Positions 9,330 through 19,435 of a stretch of 64,000 nt of DNA are shown here, one piece after another. The position numbers and the translations under genes are program-made. A model generated the notes under the pieces. It made no database searches. It was given only the letters and a program-made list of their open reading frames with translations, and was not told where the DNA came from. The DNA is from DUOA01 sp012839095 (GTDB taxonomy: Bacteria; Bacillota; Clostridia; Caldicoprobacterales; DTU083), in assembly GCA_050951505.1 (NCBI GenBank), contig JBMNJE010000006.1:1-64000 (forward strand). Reading direction: 5' to 3'. The stretch's first letter is position 1. Every line of letters starts with the position of its first letter.

Positions 9330-12300
9330 GTGCCTCATAATTTACGGGAAAGGATGAAGTTGGCTGATATGATTCAAAATAATGGCTCGTCAGAAAAAGT
9401 TGATATTAAAATAGAAAAACGCACTGTTCCTACCTATCTGCCTGAAAAACCGTTGAAAATGCCGATGTTTTTTGAAAAACGACCGTATCAGGGTGCAACC
9501 GGGAAAGTGTATCCATTGCCATACTGCGATATGCTAAGTGATGAAAAAATTGAACATACTTGGGAAATGGGCATTCTGGAAAATGAATATTTGTTGGTCG
9601 AAGTACTTCCGGAGGTTGGAGGAAAAATCAAAAGAGGCTTTGACAAATTGCATGGTTATGACTTTATATATCATAATACTGTGATAAAACCTGCGCTAAT
9701 AGGTTTGGCGGGGCCATGGATCTCGGGTGGTATTGAATTCAATTGGCCTCAACACCATAGACCTACAACTTTCATGCCTCTTGAATATAAGGTGGAGGAG
9801 CACGCAAATGGTGAGAAAACTTTGTGGGTAGGTGAAACTGAGCCGCTTAACCGCATGAAAGGGATGGCTGGCATAACACTGGAACCCGGAAGGTCTTACA
9901 TTAAGGTAAAAGCCCGAATATATAACCGTACTCCATTTCCTCAGTTGTTTATGTGGTGGGCTAACTTAGCTGCACCCTGCAATAATGATTATCGCATTGT
10001 TTTCCCGCAGGATGTGGAGTATGTGACTGACCATGATCGCCGAGCTGTAATCGGATGGCCGATTGCCAAAGGGGTATACAGCACAGCCAGACCTTACGAT
10101 TATGGTGCTGGAACTGATTTGACAGATTATTCAGCTATAAAGGTGCAATCATCCTTTATGGTCCCATTGGGACAGTCAAAGATGGATTTCGTTTCTGGGT
10201 ACGATGAGGGCAAGAAACTTGGCATTGTGACTGTGGCAGACCACAATATCTCACCAGGCAAGAAATTATTTCATTGGGGCATAGGAGATTTTGGTGATAT
10301 GTGGTGTTCCAATTTGACTGATGAGGATGGACCATATGTTGAACTTATGACAGGTGTTTATACGGATAATCAACCGGATTTTGCCTGGATTATGCCTTAT
10401 GAAACTAAATGTTTTGAGCAATACTGGTATCCCGTCTTTGATATTGGGATGATAAAAAACGCAACTAAAGACGCTGCTTTGAACATTGAGGAGAAAGATG
10501 GCGAGTTATTCCTGGGTATTAATGCCACTGGTGACTTTGATCAGTGTCAGATAGTAGTAAAAACTAAATGCGGGATCCTGTTTTCAGATTCAGAGGATTT
10601 ATCTCCGAAAGAAGCATATATAAGGAATATTACTATTCCCAAAGAAGGGTATGACAGCGAAAGCCTGTCAGCTGAAGTAAGAGACAGAAATGGTAAAGTA
10701 TTAGTATCCTATAAAACAGTCAAGAGGGGTGAGAAAGACCCTGTGCTGCCCAGGTTGCCCGCCCGCAAACCGGAGGAAATTGAGACCATTGATGAGCTTT
10801 ATGTTAATGGATTGCATTTAGAGCAGTATAAACATCATACTTTTGATGCCACAGAGTATTATCTTGAGGCATTAAAACGTGATGATAAAGATATGAGATG
10901 CAATGCTGCCATGGGCAATATAATGTTAAATCGCGGCAGGTTTGAAGAGGCAATTAAATATTACGACAAATCAATAGAGCGGCTGACCTCGAGAAATGAG
11001 AATCCTAATAATGTAGAGGTGTTTTATAAGAAGGGTATTGCGCTTCGTTATCTGAATAAGCTGGATGAAGCTTATGAGTGGCTGTATAGAAGCATTTGGC
11101 ATTATTCATATCGAAGTGCCGGTTATTATGCATTGGCTGAAATTGATTCACTGCGCGGAAATAACGAAGCAGCGCTTGATAAGCTGGAGTTGTCACTTGA
11201 AACCAATGCAAAGAATCTAAAAGCATTAACACTAAAATCTGCTATATTACGAAGAGACGGGAAATATAAAGAATCGCTGAAACTGGCATATGCTGTACAG
11301 GAAGAAGATAGACTTGATTTATGGTCTAAATTCGAAATATATTTTGCGCTTGACGCGTTAGGAAAAAAGACAGAAGCATTGGAGATTTCCAATGAAATTA
11401 GTAGTTGGTGCAAAGACAAGCCAGAATACAGCATTGATATTGCCATAGAGTACATAAACAGCGGCTTTTACAGAGAAGCTGCGCATTCATTATCTTATGC
11501 AGGAGAATATCCGCTAGCTTTATACTATACAGGATGGTGCTGCCAGCTTATGGGGGAACCTGTTAAATCCAGGGAATATTATGAAAGAGCAGATAAAGCA
11601 CCTGCAGATTATTGTTTCCCGGCAAGATTGGAAGATATAGCAGTATTGTCCGATGCATGTGAGGAATATGCAAACGGCGGGATGGCATTCTATTATTTAG
11701 GCTGCCTGTATTATGACAGATTCCGTTATGATGATGCGATTGAAAACTGGGAGAAGGCATCGCAATTATGTCCTGAGTTTTCCTTAATTTGGCGTAATTT
11801 GGCTATTGCTTATTACGACAAAAAAGGCAGCCTGTTCAATGCAAAACTGTGCATGGAGCGTGCTCTTTCGCTGGATTCGGCCAATCCACGTCTCTTGTAT
11901 GAACTTCAGCAGCTTCTGAAGAATTATGGCGCCTCTGTTGATGAGCGCTTGACATATTACGAAAAGTATAAAGAAATTGCTGATATCCGTGATGACTGTT
12001 ATCTGGATCGTATTACTTTGACGGTTATGAAGGATGAGTATGAAAAGGCTATACAAATGGCAAATAAGCGTACTTTTCATATCTATGAAGGCGGGGAAGG
12101 CAAGCTTACAAGGCTTCATGGATGGATGCATATATTACAAGGGAATCGACTATTACAGGCCGGTGATATAAATGGTGCTATTTCACAGTATAAATCAGCA
12201 TTAATAATGCCCAAGAGTTATGGCGAAGCCAGAAGTTATTTTTCACAGGAATCACACATACACTACTATCTTGGCGTGGCATATGAGATGGCAGGACAGA

Positions 12301-12680
12301 AAGAAGAAGCCAGAAGATCTTTTATGGAAGCATCTCTGGATAAGTCCGGAATATCAGAAGTGTCATTGTATCGTGCACTCGCTCTGATTAAGCTTAACAA
12401 AGGAAATGCAGCTCAATACATACTGAAGGAGATGATTGAAGAAGGGAATAGGATACTGGCTGATATCGATACATATTCATACTTCGGTGTAGGTTCTACT
12501 ACTCCTATGCCTTTTGAATATGATATCAGAAAAATCAATACCGTTAAAGGATTGCTGTTAAAAGGTTTTGCTCTGTATGGCTTAGGACAGTTTAAAAAAT
12601 CCGAAGCAGCTATGGATGAGGTGGAGGCTCTCGAACCGACGAATTTCTTATTGTTTATTTACAAACGGTTATTGTCTTAG
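9330..12680 (+). CDS. DUF5107 and tetratricopeptide-repeat protein
   Basis: The 1116-residue protein has a DUF5107 domain at about residues 30-330, with the hallmark WPQHHRPTTFMPLEY, the FMWWANLAAP stretch and HWGIGDFGDMW. An unassigned beta-rich linker follows. From about residue 520 to the end there are many TPR motifs (for example AAMGNIMLNRGRFEEAIKYYDKSIE and ALAEIDSLRGNNEAALDKLELSL). No signal peptide is seen, so it is probably cytoplasmic. DUF5107 proteins often sit in glycan-use loci; an aldose-epimerase-like or hydrolase-like fold is plausible but unproven. The GTG at 9330 is the first start; ATG at 9354 or 9369 is possible. It is probably the first gene controlled by the divergent regulator. 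Confidence 0.8.
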   Translation: MPHNLRERMKLADMIQNNGSSEKVDIKIEKRTVPTYLPEKPLKMPMFFEKRPYQGATGKVYPLPYCDMLSDEKIEHTWEMGILENEYLLVEVLPEVGGKIKRGFDKLHGYDFIYHNTVIKPALIGLAGPWISGGIEFNWPQHHRPTTFMPLEYKVEEHANGEKTLWVGETEPLNRMKGMAGITLEPGRSYIKVKARIYNRTPFPQLFMWWANLAAPCNNDYRIVFPQDVEYVTDHDRRAVIGWPIAKGVYSTARPYDYGAGTDLTDYSAIKVQSSFMVPLGQSKMDFVSGYDEGKKLGIVTVADHNISPGKKLFHWGIGDFGDMWCSNLTDEDGPYVELMTGVYTDNQPDFAWIMPYETKCFEQYWYPVFDIGMIKNATKDAALNIEEKDGELFLGINATGDFDQCQIVVKTKCGILFSDSEDLSPKEAYIRNITIPKEGYDSESLSAEVRDRNGKVLVSYKTVKRGEKDPVLPRLPARKPEEIETIDELYVNGLHLEQYKHHTFDATEYYLEALKRDDKDMRCNAAMGNIMLNRGRFEEAIKYYDKSIERLTSRNENPNNVEVFYKKGIALRYLNKLDEAYEWLYRSIWHYSYRSAGYYALAEIDSLRGNNEAALDKLELSLETNAKNLKALTLKSAILRRDGKYKESLKLAYAVQEEDRLDLWSKFEIYFALDALGKKTEALEISNEISSWCKDKPEYSIDIAIEYINSGFYREAAHSLSYAGEYPLALYYTGWCCQLMGEPVKSREYYERADKAPADYCFPARLEDIAVLSDACEEYANGGMAFYYLGCLYYDRFRYDDAIENWEKASQLCPEFSLIWRNLAIAYYDKKGSLFNAKLCMERALSLDSANPRLLYELQQLLKNYGASVDERLTYYEKYKEIADIRDDCYLDRITLTVMKDEYEKAIQMANKRTFHIYEGGEGKLTRLHGWMHILQGNRLLQAGDINGAISQYKSALIMPKSYGEARSYFSQESHIHYYLGVAYEMAGQKEEARRSFMEASLDKSGISEVSLYRALALIKLNKGNAAQYILKEMIEEGNRILADIDTYSYFGVGSTTPMPFEYDIRKINTVKGLLLKGFALYGLGQFKKSEAAMDEVEALEPTNFLLFIYKRLLS

Positions 12681-12804
12681 GAAGCCTTTGCCTGAATAGA
12701 CTTACAATCTTTGATATATTATCAAAGGTCTGTTATGTGACTCAAGTAAGCCATGCTTAATGCATTTAACAAATTTGTGTTATGACATAACATAATTAAA
12801 AGAG

Positions 12805-12842
12805 AATACTGAACAGGTTGTAAAAACAGCCTGTTCAGTATT
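12805..12842. terminator. Strong 17-bp hairpin after the DUF5107 gene
   Basis: AATACTGAACAGGTTGT and its partner form a 17-bp stem with one T-G wobble and an AAAA loop. It lies in the 401-bp gap before the kinase gene. Only a short T-rich stretch follows (about 12848-12851). It probably separates the DUF5107 transcript from the two-component system. No other feature was seen in the gap. Confidence 0.65.
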
Positions 12843-13081
12843 AGTTCATTTTAAAAGAGACATGCCGTTTTGTCTTTCCTCTGCCGGGATTTAAATGCTG
12901 ATGGTGATGTAAGACCGGGGGTTTTTGCTCAGATAGGAGCACCATATTAAAGGAGATAATCGTAATTTGTCGAATACTTGATTTGAAGAACTATCTTTTA
13001 TGAAATCAGTATTAGCATTAATCATGATTCTTTGGCTGACCAACAGCCCTAAATAGAGATTTTTCAGGAAGGAATTTTTCA

Positions 13082-14851
13082 ATGATTAGAAAGCTTCCAC
13101 ACCCATTCCATTCATTGCTGACAATTATGCTGTTTGTAGCGCTGATAAGCATTGTGCCTTTTACTATACTTACTAGAGTTATATATGTAAGTTCTTTGAA
13201 TAAGTTTAAAGAATCATTGATAGATACAAAGCTTGTGGAAATACAGTCCTATGCAAACCTGTTGGAAAGAGATGTAGAAATGGTATTTTCGCAAATGCAT
13301 GATGTTTTGTCAAGCGATGTGGTTATTACTCTGCCTGTACACTTTGATTCCAGCAGTATGGATTCAAGGTTTGCTGAAAAGATAAAAACAATTCAATACA
13401 GCATGCGTTCGAAAAAAAACAGCACAGTTCTCCTTGATGATATGATTATATATTATCCTAAATGTAAAAAACATGTAACTGCAGATTCGTTTAAAAGTTA
13501 TCTTAGAGATGAAGAAGAAATGCTTGATAGTTTAATTAAGCAATCACAATATGGTTTAACAATGATTGATGATAGAATAATGTATTGGCTTACTTCTCCT
13601 TTTCATTATAATGAACAGGATAACCGTGCCTCAATAGCTGTAATTGGTTTCATCAGCAGTCAGAGCATGCGCAGATATTTGGAGAGTTATGTTAGCAGTG
13701 AATCGACATCAGAATTTGCATTATGTATAGGCAACGATGAAAATATGAAGATGATTACAAGTACCTCCAGTGTTTTTGCTCAAACTGATATAAGGTCAGG
13801 CGGAGAAAATAATGAAAATAAAAGTTATAAATATATTACAAATAACGGGCAGGATTACTTGCTTACCTGGAGTTATCTGGAAGACCACCAAGTTTTGTTT
13901 TACCAATTGTCCACTCTTGAGTTTATTTCAGATTCACTTACAAGTTATATGCAAACCATGACAATTCTGCAAATGATAGTTTTGCTATTATCCATTACAT
14001 CTACCTTAATCATGTATTTGTTAATTTATCGGCCTATTGCCCATGCGAGAAAAACATTTCTAAAGATGGAGTCAGGCGACTTTAGTACACGAATGGGAAA
14101 ATCCTTTTACAATGAATTCCAGGATATGTTCAGACAATTCGACAGCATGTCTGAGCATATACAGGATCTTATAGAACAGGAATATCAATTGAATCTTCTT
14201 CAGGCTAAGGCTGAGCTTAAGCAGCTGCAATATCAGATAAGTCCTCACTTTTTATACAATACCTATTTTATTCTACGGGGCTTGCTGGAGGAAGAAGAAT
14301 TTGAGAAGGCTTCTAAGCTTACAGATCTAATAGGAACCTATCTTCGCTATATTACTGTTTCCAGTCAGGAACATGCGATGTTGAAGGAGGAAGTTGATCA
14401 TGCCCGATCCTATGCTCAGATACAGCAAATAAGATATTCCAGACACATCAAAGTGATTTTTGGAGACTGTCCCGCTAAATATCACAATATCAAAGTGCCA
14501 CGGTTAATATTGCAGCCCTTAATAGAGAATGCGTTTGAACATGGCGTGAAGAAGCTGATACATAATGGGATAATTAAAGTGGAGTTTATGGATGAAACAA
14601 ATAAGTTGATAATTAAAGTTGAAGATAATGGCGGAAACATAACACAAGAAGAAATAGAGAGTTTGAATCATATGTTAAACAGCAGTGAGTGCTGCAAACA
14701 AGAAAGCGTGGCACTCCATAATATCAACAAGAGAATCCAATTGCTATATGGGGAGCATAGTGGTCTTGAATTATCAATATCAGAATTAGGAGGATTGTGC
14801 TGCAGGTTAATTCTGGATATTAAAGATGACTTAGTAGCAATTTACAATTAA
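13082..14851 (+). CDS. YesM-type sensor histidine kinase
   Basis: The 589-residue membrane kinase has a first transmembrane helix at about residues 13-33, an extracellular sensor of about 260 residues, and a second helix at about 297-320. A HAMP region and a His_kinase domain follow, with the phospho-acceptor His389 in QISPHFLYN. The ATPase domain shows PLIENAFEHG (N box) and VEDNGG (G1). It autophosphorylates and passes phosphate to the response regulator encoded 37 bp downstream. YesM/YesN pairs normally sense extracellular oligosaccharides and switch on a neighbouring transporter, here the genes from 16639. Confidence 0.93.
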   Translation: MIRKLPHPFHSLLTIMLFVALISIVPFTILTRVIYVSSLNKFKESLIDTKLVEIQSYANLLERDVEMVFSQMHDVLSSDVVITLPVHFDSSSMDSRFAEKIKTIQYSMRSKKNSTVLLDDMIIYYPKCKKHVTADSFKSYLRDEEEMLDSLIKQSQYGLTMIDDRIMYWLTSPFHYNEQDNRASIAVIGFISSQSMRRYLESYVSSESTSEFALCIGNDENMKMITSTSSVFAQTDIRSGGENNENKSYKYITNNGQDYLLTWSYLEDHQVLFYQLSTLEFISDSLTSYMQTMTILQMIVLLLSITSTLIMYLLIYRPIAHARKTFLKMESGDFSTRMGKSFYNEFQDMFRQFDSMSEHIQDLIEQEYQLNLLQAKAELKQLQYQISPHFLYNTYFILRGLLEEEEFEKASKLTDLIGTYLRYITVSSQEHAMLKEEVDHARSYAQIQQIRYSRHIKVIFGDCPAKYHNIKVPRLILQPLIENAFEHGVKKLIHNGIIKVEFMDETNKLIIKVEDNGGNITQEEIESLNHMLNSSECCKQESVALHNINKRIQLLYGEHSGLELSISELGGLCCRLILDIKDDLVAIYN

Positions 14852-14888
14852 CATATCATGTGAGCTTGACTTTATTGGAGGGATCGAA

Positions 14889-16496
14889 TTGCATCGAATA
14901 CTTATAGTGGATGATGAGGAGTTGATTGTTCGCTCCTTAAGCGGATATATAGCCGAACATTTTAATTTTGAAATACATAAAGCCTATTCATCATTTGAAG
15001 CAATAGAGAAGCTTAGAAAGATGCGCTTTGATATTGTTATAACGGATATAAGCATGCCTGTAATGAATGGGATAGAATTGCTGGATTTTATAAAATCTTA
15101 CTGGCCGGAGTGCCGTGTTATCATACTGACGGCATATAATGATTTCCAGTATGCCTATAATACCTTGAAGTATGATAATGTAGATTTTTTTCTTAAAATT
15201 GAGAGCTTTGATATGATTGGAAAATCAATTGAACAGTTTCTCCATCATATGGAAAGTGAGCAGAATAAAGAACGATTATATATAGAAATGGGAAAACGAA
15301 TATCTCTTATGTCGCCTTATCTCAGGACGCAGCTGCTGGATAGATTATTAAGGGGTGAAGAGCCGCTGCCTGAACAAGAGGAACTGGATATGCTGGAACT
15401 GCCGTTAAGTCGAAAGCATCCAATATTATTGGTAATTGGTCTGATTGACGGCGATCCGTCTGCAAAAACCAACAGACAGATGTCAGAAATATTGGAATAT
15501 GTTGAGAGAAAATTGTCCCTTAGAAATATTCATGCAGTGTTTCACAATTTCCAATCATACATGGTTTGGTTCATTCAGCAGGACAAATCTGCTGAAGAAC
15601 AGCCATTGGATGATCTGGCAGCTTATGTATACGAAACAATTAGTGTTCTGCCTGAAGGTGTTATGAAAAGCATGAAACGGACTTTGACACTCGTAATAGA
15701 TAAAAGCTTTGTTGAATGGAATCAACTACACTTGTCATACAAAAGTGGTACGCTGAGTCTTGAGAGGCTTCGTGGAGAAAGCGGTGTACAGAAGTTAAAC
15801 AGAGTTCCGGAGAGCATCCCCGCAGATATACGTCAATATCCCGGCATAGAGGAACTATCCTCCTTATGGAATCTCATTAAGCAAGAGAACAGGGAATCAT
15901 TTATAAATACACTTAACAAAGAATTAGCGTTTCTGAAAAAGGTTGATAACATCAAAGCAACTCTGCCTCTTTCAGCTGTGTCTGCCATTGAATGTCTGCT
16001 GTTGGAAGCTATATATTTTTTTGGATTCAATCCTTCAGAGTATATGGAATATTACAGGAAAATAATGAATCAAGATATCATTTCAGGCAGTTACTGGCTT
16101 GATGGGTGTTTGCATCTCTTCGATAGAGTATTTGAACAACGCATTGTTACTCAAAAACAGCGTTTTTCTGACTTGATTAAGCAGATTAATAATTATATCA
16201 GAATTCACTTTGCAGAAGATATCTCAATCACTCAAATTGCAGAAATGGTATCTTATAATCCCTCTTACCTTTCCAGAAAATATAAGGAATATACCGGCAC
16301 TACTTTAATGGATTATATAATTGATACCCGCATCAGACACGCCAAAGAACTTCTCAGCAAGAGCAGCAAGCAAATCAATGAAATTGCTGCCCTATGCGGG
16401 TTTAATTCCGCTAAGTATTTTAACCAGGCATTCAAAAATGCAGTAGGTTTATCTCCTAAATCATTTAGAGAAGAAATAGTAAAGATGAAGGGATGA
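14889..16496 (+). CDS. YesN-type response regulator (receiver plus AraC domain)
   Basis: The 535-residue protein has a receiver domain at residues 1-125 with acidic residues Asp8 and Asp9, phospho-acceptor Asp53 in VITDISMP, a Thr in ILTAYND and Lys in FFLK. A linker region of about 290 residues follows. An AraC-type DNA-binding domain occupies about 430-530 (ISITQIAEMVSYNPSYLSRK, INEIAALCGFNSAKYFNQAF). It uses a TTG start after GGAGGGA. It pairs with the YesM kinase just upstream and probably activates the binding-protein and permease genes that follow. Confidence 0.93.
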   Translation: MHRILIVDDEELIVRSLSGYIAEHFNFEIHKAYSSFEAIEKLRKMRFDIVITDISMPVMNGIELLDFIKSYWPECRVIILTAYNDFQYAYNTLKYDNVDFFLKIESFDMIGKSIEQFLHHMESEQNKERLYIEMGKRISLMSPYLRTQLLDRLLRGEEPLPEQEELDMLELPLSRKHPILLVIGLIDGDPSAKTNRQMSEILEYVERKLSLRNIHAVFHNFQSYMVWFIQQDKSAEEQPLDDLAAYVYETISVLPEGVMKSMKRTLTLVIDKSFVEWNQLHLSYKSGTLSLERLRGESGVQKLNRVPESIPADIRQYPGIEELSSLWNLIKQENRESFINTLNKELAFLKKVDNIKATLPLSAVSAIECLLLEAIYFFGFNPSEYMEYYRKIMNQDIISGSYWLDGCLHLFDRVFEQRIVTQKQRFSDLIKQINNYIRIHFAEDISITQIAEMVSYNPSYLSRKYKEYTGTTLMDYIIDTRIRHAKELLSKSSKQINEIAALCGFNSAKYFNQAFKNAVGLSPKSFREEIVKMKG

Positions 16497-16638
16497 TATT
16501 TTTACTTCGCATCTTCTAAGAAGTAAGTATTTCAGGCTGTTTCAAAAATATTCTTCCTTGATGGTCTGTTACATCACCCATATAATAATAGTAGATCAGC
16601 GCTGAATCAAATTAACGTATGTGGGAGGTCAATTCTGT

Positions 16639-18402
16639 ATGAAAAAAGTTGTGTTTCTCTTACTTGTTATGTGCGTAATACTCTCAGCTTGCACACCCAG
16701 TACAGGTAATGTCGGTGATGAAGACAAAAAGACACCGACCCCGGATCCAACAGAAGTGGGAAAACCTACTACAGAGCCTTCGGCAAAAGGCTCGGAAGCT
16801 GAATTATACAATGACAATCTTTCTTATCTGGAGGAAAATATTGTTACTTATTTTTCATCAAAAGGCGAAGCGGATAAAATGAGTCCATATGATACTCCCA
16901 TACCTGTATCAGTAACTAATTGGTATTCACCTACGATTGAAAATGCCTTTGTTAAATTTGAAGAAAAATATGGAGAAACATTTGAAGCAAACAGATGGAC
17001 GGATGCATTTAAACGCGCATTGAACTTAGATGTAACATACAAATGGTGGGCAGCTGATGCAGATTATAATCAGAAACTGCGACTGGATATGACTGCAAAT
17101 GATTTGCCTGATATTTTTCTTGTTCGTTCTCAGACAGACTTGATCCAAATGGCACAATCAGGGGCAATTCATGACTTAACCGATCTGTTTGATACCTGGG
17201 CAACGGAAGACGATAAAGAAGTTTGGGAATCTGATGGAGGAGCCTTACTCCAAATGGCTTCATATGAAAACAGAATTTACGGTTTGCCCAGCTCAATATC
17301 AGATACAGATAACTTTTCCTATTTATGGATCCGAAGTGATTGGATGACTAAACTTGGCTTAGAATACCCCAAAACAATGGATGAATTGGCTGACGTCATT
17401 GAAGCTTTTGTAAATGCAGATATGGATGGAAACGGCGTGAACGATACGGTTGGATTAGTAGTTGATAAAGGCCTATTCTATTCTACACGGGCTATTTTTA
17501 ATGCCTTCCAGGCTTATCCGGAAATATGGGTAAAAACCAGTGATGATCAACTGATATGGGGCGGCACAACAGACGCAAACAAGGATGCACTAAACTTTTT
17601 AGGGTCTTTATATGAAAAAGGGTATATAGATCCTGAATTTATCACTAAGTCCGGTTCTGATGCACTGGAAAGTGTTATATCAGGGAAATGCGGAGTTGCA
17701 ATTGGCGGACACTGGCTGGGCCACACAATGGGTGATTTACATGAGCTGGATGAGGAATCTGACTGGCGATGCATACCCATTCCTACCGGAACAGGCGATG
17801 TTGTAAAATCTCCATTAAAGCCTACTCATCATGGTTGGCTTGTGGTAAATTCTAACTTTGAGCATCCGGAAGCTGCCTTTAAGATGAGGGGACTGCATAC
17901 CTATACTCTTAAAGATAAAGATGCAGCCTGGTGGTGGTATGAAGAGAATATAACTTGGCAAATCAGTCCTGTAAGAGCCAATGTATCTGCATATGATAAT
18001 CTGTTTACTTACTTGAATCTGTTGGAGGCCTATAATAACAACAATGATACTTCTCTTCTGAGAGCAAAGGCTATATCTTACTGGGCCAACTTGCATGGCG
18101 AACTGGCATGGGAGTGGGAGATGATGTTTGGACCGGAAGACAAGACTCCTATGAACGTGCTGAATGACGCTTATAGCAAGGATTTGTTGTTCTATGATGC
18201 TTTTCTTGGTCCTCAAAGTGCCTTTATGCAGGAGCGGTGGAGCACTATCATGGATGAACAACTGGTAGCTTTCACTAAGATGATAATAAATGAAGTAAGC
18301 GTAGAAAAAGGATTTGAGGACTGGAAGAATACCTTTATCAATATGGGTGGAGACAGAATTACTGAGGAAGTTAATGATTGGTATGAATCAATAAAGAACT
18401 AG
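16639..18402 (+). CDS. Sugar ABC transporter substrate-binding lipoprotein (LplA/YtcQ type)
   Basis: The 587-residue precursor has a lipoprotein signal with lipobox LSAC (Cys18), then a Thr/Pro-rich tether. A family-1 solute-binding fold follows (DLPDIFLVRSQTDLIQMAQSG, YGLPSSISDTDNFSYLWIRSDWM, CGVAIGGHW). Length and style match the large LplA-type proteins that bind oligosaccharides. The ATG at 16639 is preferred over the GTG at 16621, because GGGAGG at 16623-16628 is spaced correctly for it. It is anchored outside the membrane and delivers substrate to the two permeases downstream. A hairpin lies between it and the permeases. Confidence 0.92.
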   Translation: MKKVVFLLLVMCVILSACTPSTGNVGDEDKKTPTPDPTEVGKPTTEPSAKGSEAELYNDNLSYLEENIVTYFSSKGEADKMSPYDTPIPVSVTNWYSPTIENAFVKFEEKYGETFEANRWTDAFKRALNLDVTYKWWAADADYNQKLRLDMTANDLPDIFLVRSQTDLIQMAQSGAIHDLTDLFDTWATEDDKEVWESDGGALLQMASYENRIYGLPSSISDTDNFSYLWIRSDWMTKLGLEYPKTMDELADVIEAFVNADMDGNGVNDTVGLVVDKGLFYSTRAIFNAFQAYPEIWVKTSDDQLIWGGTTDANKDALNFLGSLYEKGYIDPEFITKSGSDALESVISGKCGVAIGGHWLGHTMGDLHELDEESDWRCIPIPTGTGDVVKSPLKPTHHGWLVVNSNFEHPEAAFKMRGLHTYTLKDKDAAWWWYEENITWQISPVRANVSAYDNLFTYLNLLEAYNNNNDTSLLRAKAISYWANLHGELAWEWEMMFGPEDKTPMNVLNDAYSKDLLFYDAFLGPQSAFMQERWSTIMDEQLVAFTKMIINEVSVEKGFEDWKNTFINMGGDRITEEVNDWYESIKN

Positions 18403-18412
18403 GTACGGTTAA

Positions 18413-18453
18413 GGTATGCTGATCATATTATCATATTATATGGTCAGCATACC
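18413..18453 (+). promoter_or_regulatory. Intercistronic hairpin between binding-protein and permease genes
   Basis: GGTATGCTGA and TCAGCATACC form the base of a 16-bp stem with one wobble pair around a 9-base AT loop. There is no T run. Such hairpins commonly protect the 3' end of a binding-protein mRNA, so that it is made in excess over the permeases. Confidence 0.7.
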
Positions 18454-18477
18454 TATGGTACAGAAAGGAGCCAAACA

Positions 18478-19422
18478 TTGCAGGTAGAAAAGAATGTCAC
18501 TCAAATACCAAGTAAGAAGAATAAAAAGATAATGCGTAAGAGTGAGTTACCACTGCATTTAATGCTGCTTCCTGGCATTTTAGTTATTATAATATTCCAC
18601 TATGTTCCGATGGGTGGCATTGTTATTGCTTTTCAGCGATTTATTCCTGCAAAGGGATTATTTGGCCCTCAGGAATGGATAGGCTTTGATAACTTTCAAT
18701 ATATATTCTCTATGCCTAATACAATTAATGTACTTAGAAATACGGTAACCATTGCTTTTTGGAAAATTGTGCTGGGATTAGTTGTTCCTATTACTGTGGC
18801 ACTTTTGCTAAATGAGTTAAGTTCAAGCATTTTTAAACGTTCTATACAAACAGTCATATATTTTCCGCATTTTCTGTCCTGGATAGTATTTGGTGCTATT
18901 GTTGCAGATCTGCTCTCTCCTTCAGAAGGTATTATTAACATAATGCTTTCCAGGTCGGGAATAACACCGGTTTATTTTCTGGGGGATAACAGGTATTTTC
19001 GAGGAACAATGATACTTACTGATATATGGAAGAATTTTGGTTATGGAACGGTTGTTTATATGGCAGCCATAACAGGAATAGACCCTAATTTATACGAAGC
19101 TGCCACCATAGACGGAGCAGGAAGATGGAAGCAGACATTGCATATTACATTGCCTGGAATGAGCATGATTATCGTATTAATGATGGTGCTTAGCCTGGGA
19201 AATGTACTAAATGCCGGATTTGATCAGATCTTCAATTTATATAGTCCTGTCGTTTATGAAACAGGAGACATTATCGATACTATGGTATATCGTCTGGGTT
19301 TAGAAAGTGCAAAATATGGCCCGGCAGCAGCAGTAGGGTTGTTTAAATCATTTGTGTCACTCTTGTTTATATCTACATCATATCTGATTGCGTATAAGCT
19401 GTTTAACTATAAGCTGTTTTAG
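18478..19422 (+). CDS. Sugar ABC transporter permease (LplB type)
   Basis: The 314-residue protein has six predicted membrane helices and belongs to the CUT1 sugar permease group. The cytoplasmic EAA loop is seen as YEAATIDGAGRWKQTLHITLPG at about residues 201-222, the contact point for the transport ATPase. It starts at a TTG after AAAGGAGC. It forms the channel with the permease that begins 13 bp after its stop. No ATPase gene is in the locus, so a shared MsmX-like ATPase is expected. Confidence 0.93.
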   Translation: MQVEKNVTQIPSKKNKKIMRKSELPLHLMLLPGILVIIIFHYVPMGGIVIAFQRFIPAKGLFGPQEWIGFDNFQYIFSMPNTINVLRNTVTIAFWKIVLGLVVPITVALLLNELSSSIFKRSIQTVIYFPHFLSWIVFGAIVADLLSPSEGIINIMLSRSGITPVYFLGDNRYFRGTMILTDIWKNFGYGTVVYMAAITGIDPNLYEAATIDGAGRWKQTLHITLPGMSMIIVLMMVLSLGNVLNAGFDQIFNLYSPVVYETGDIIDTMVYRLGLESAKYGPAAAVGLFKSFVSLLFISTSYLIAYKLFNYKLF

Positions 19423-19435
19423 GAGGAGAATGATA

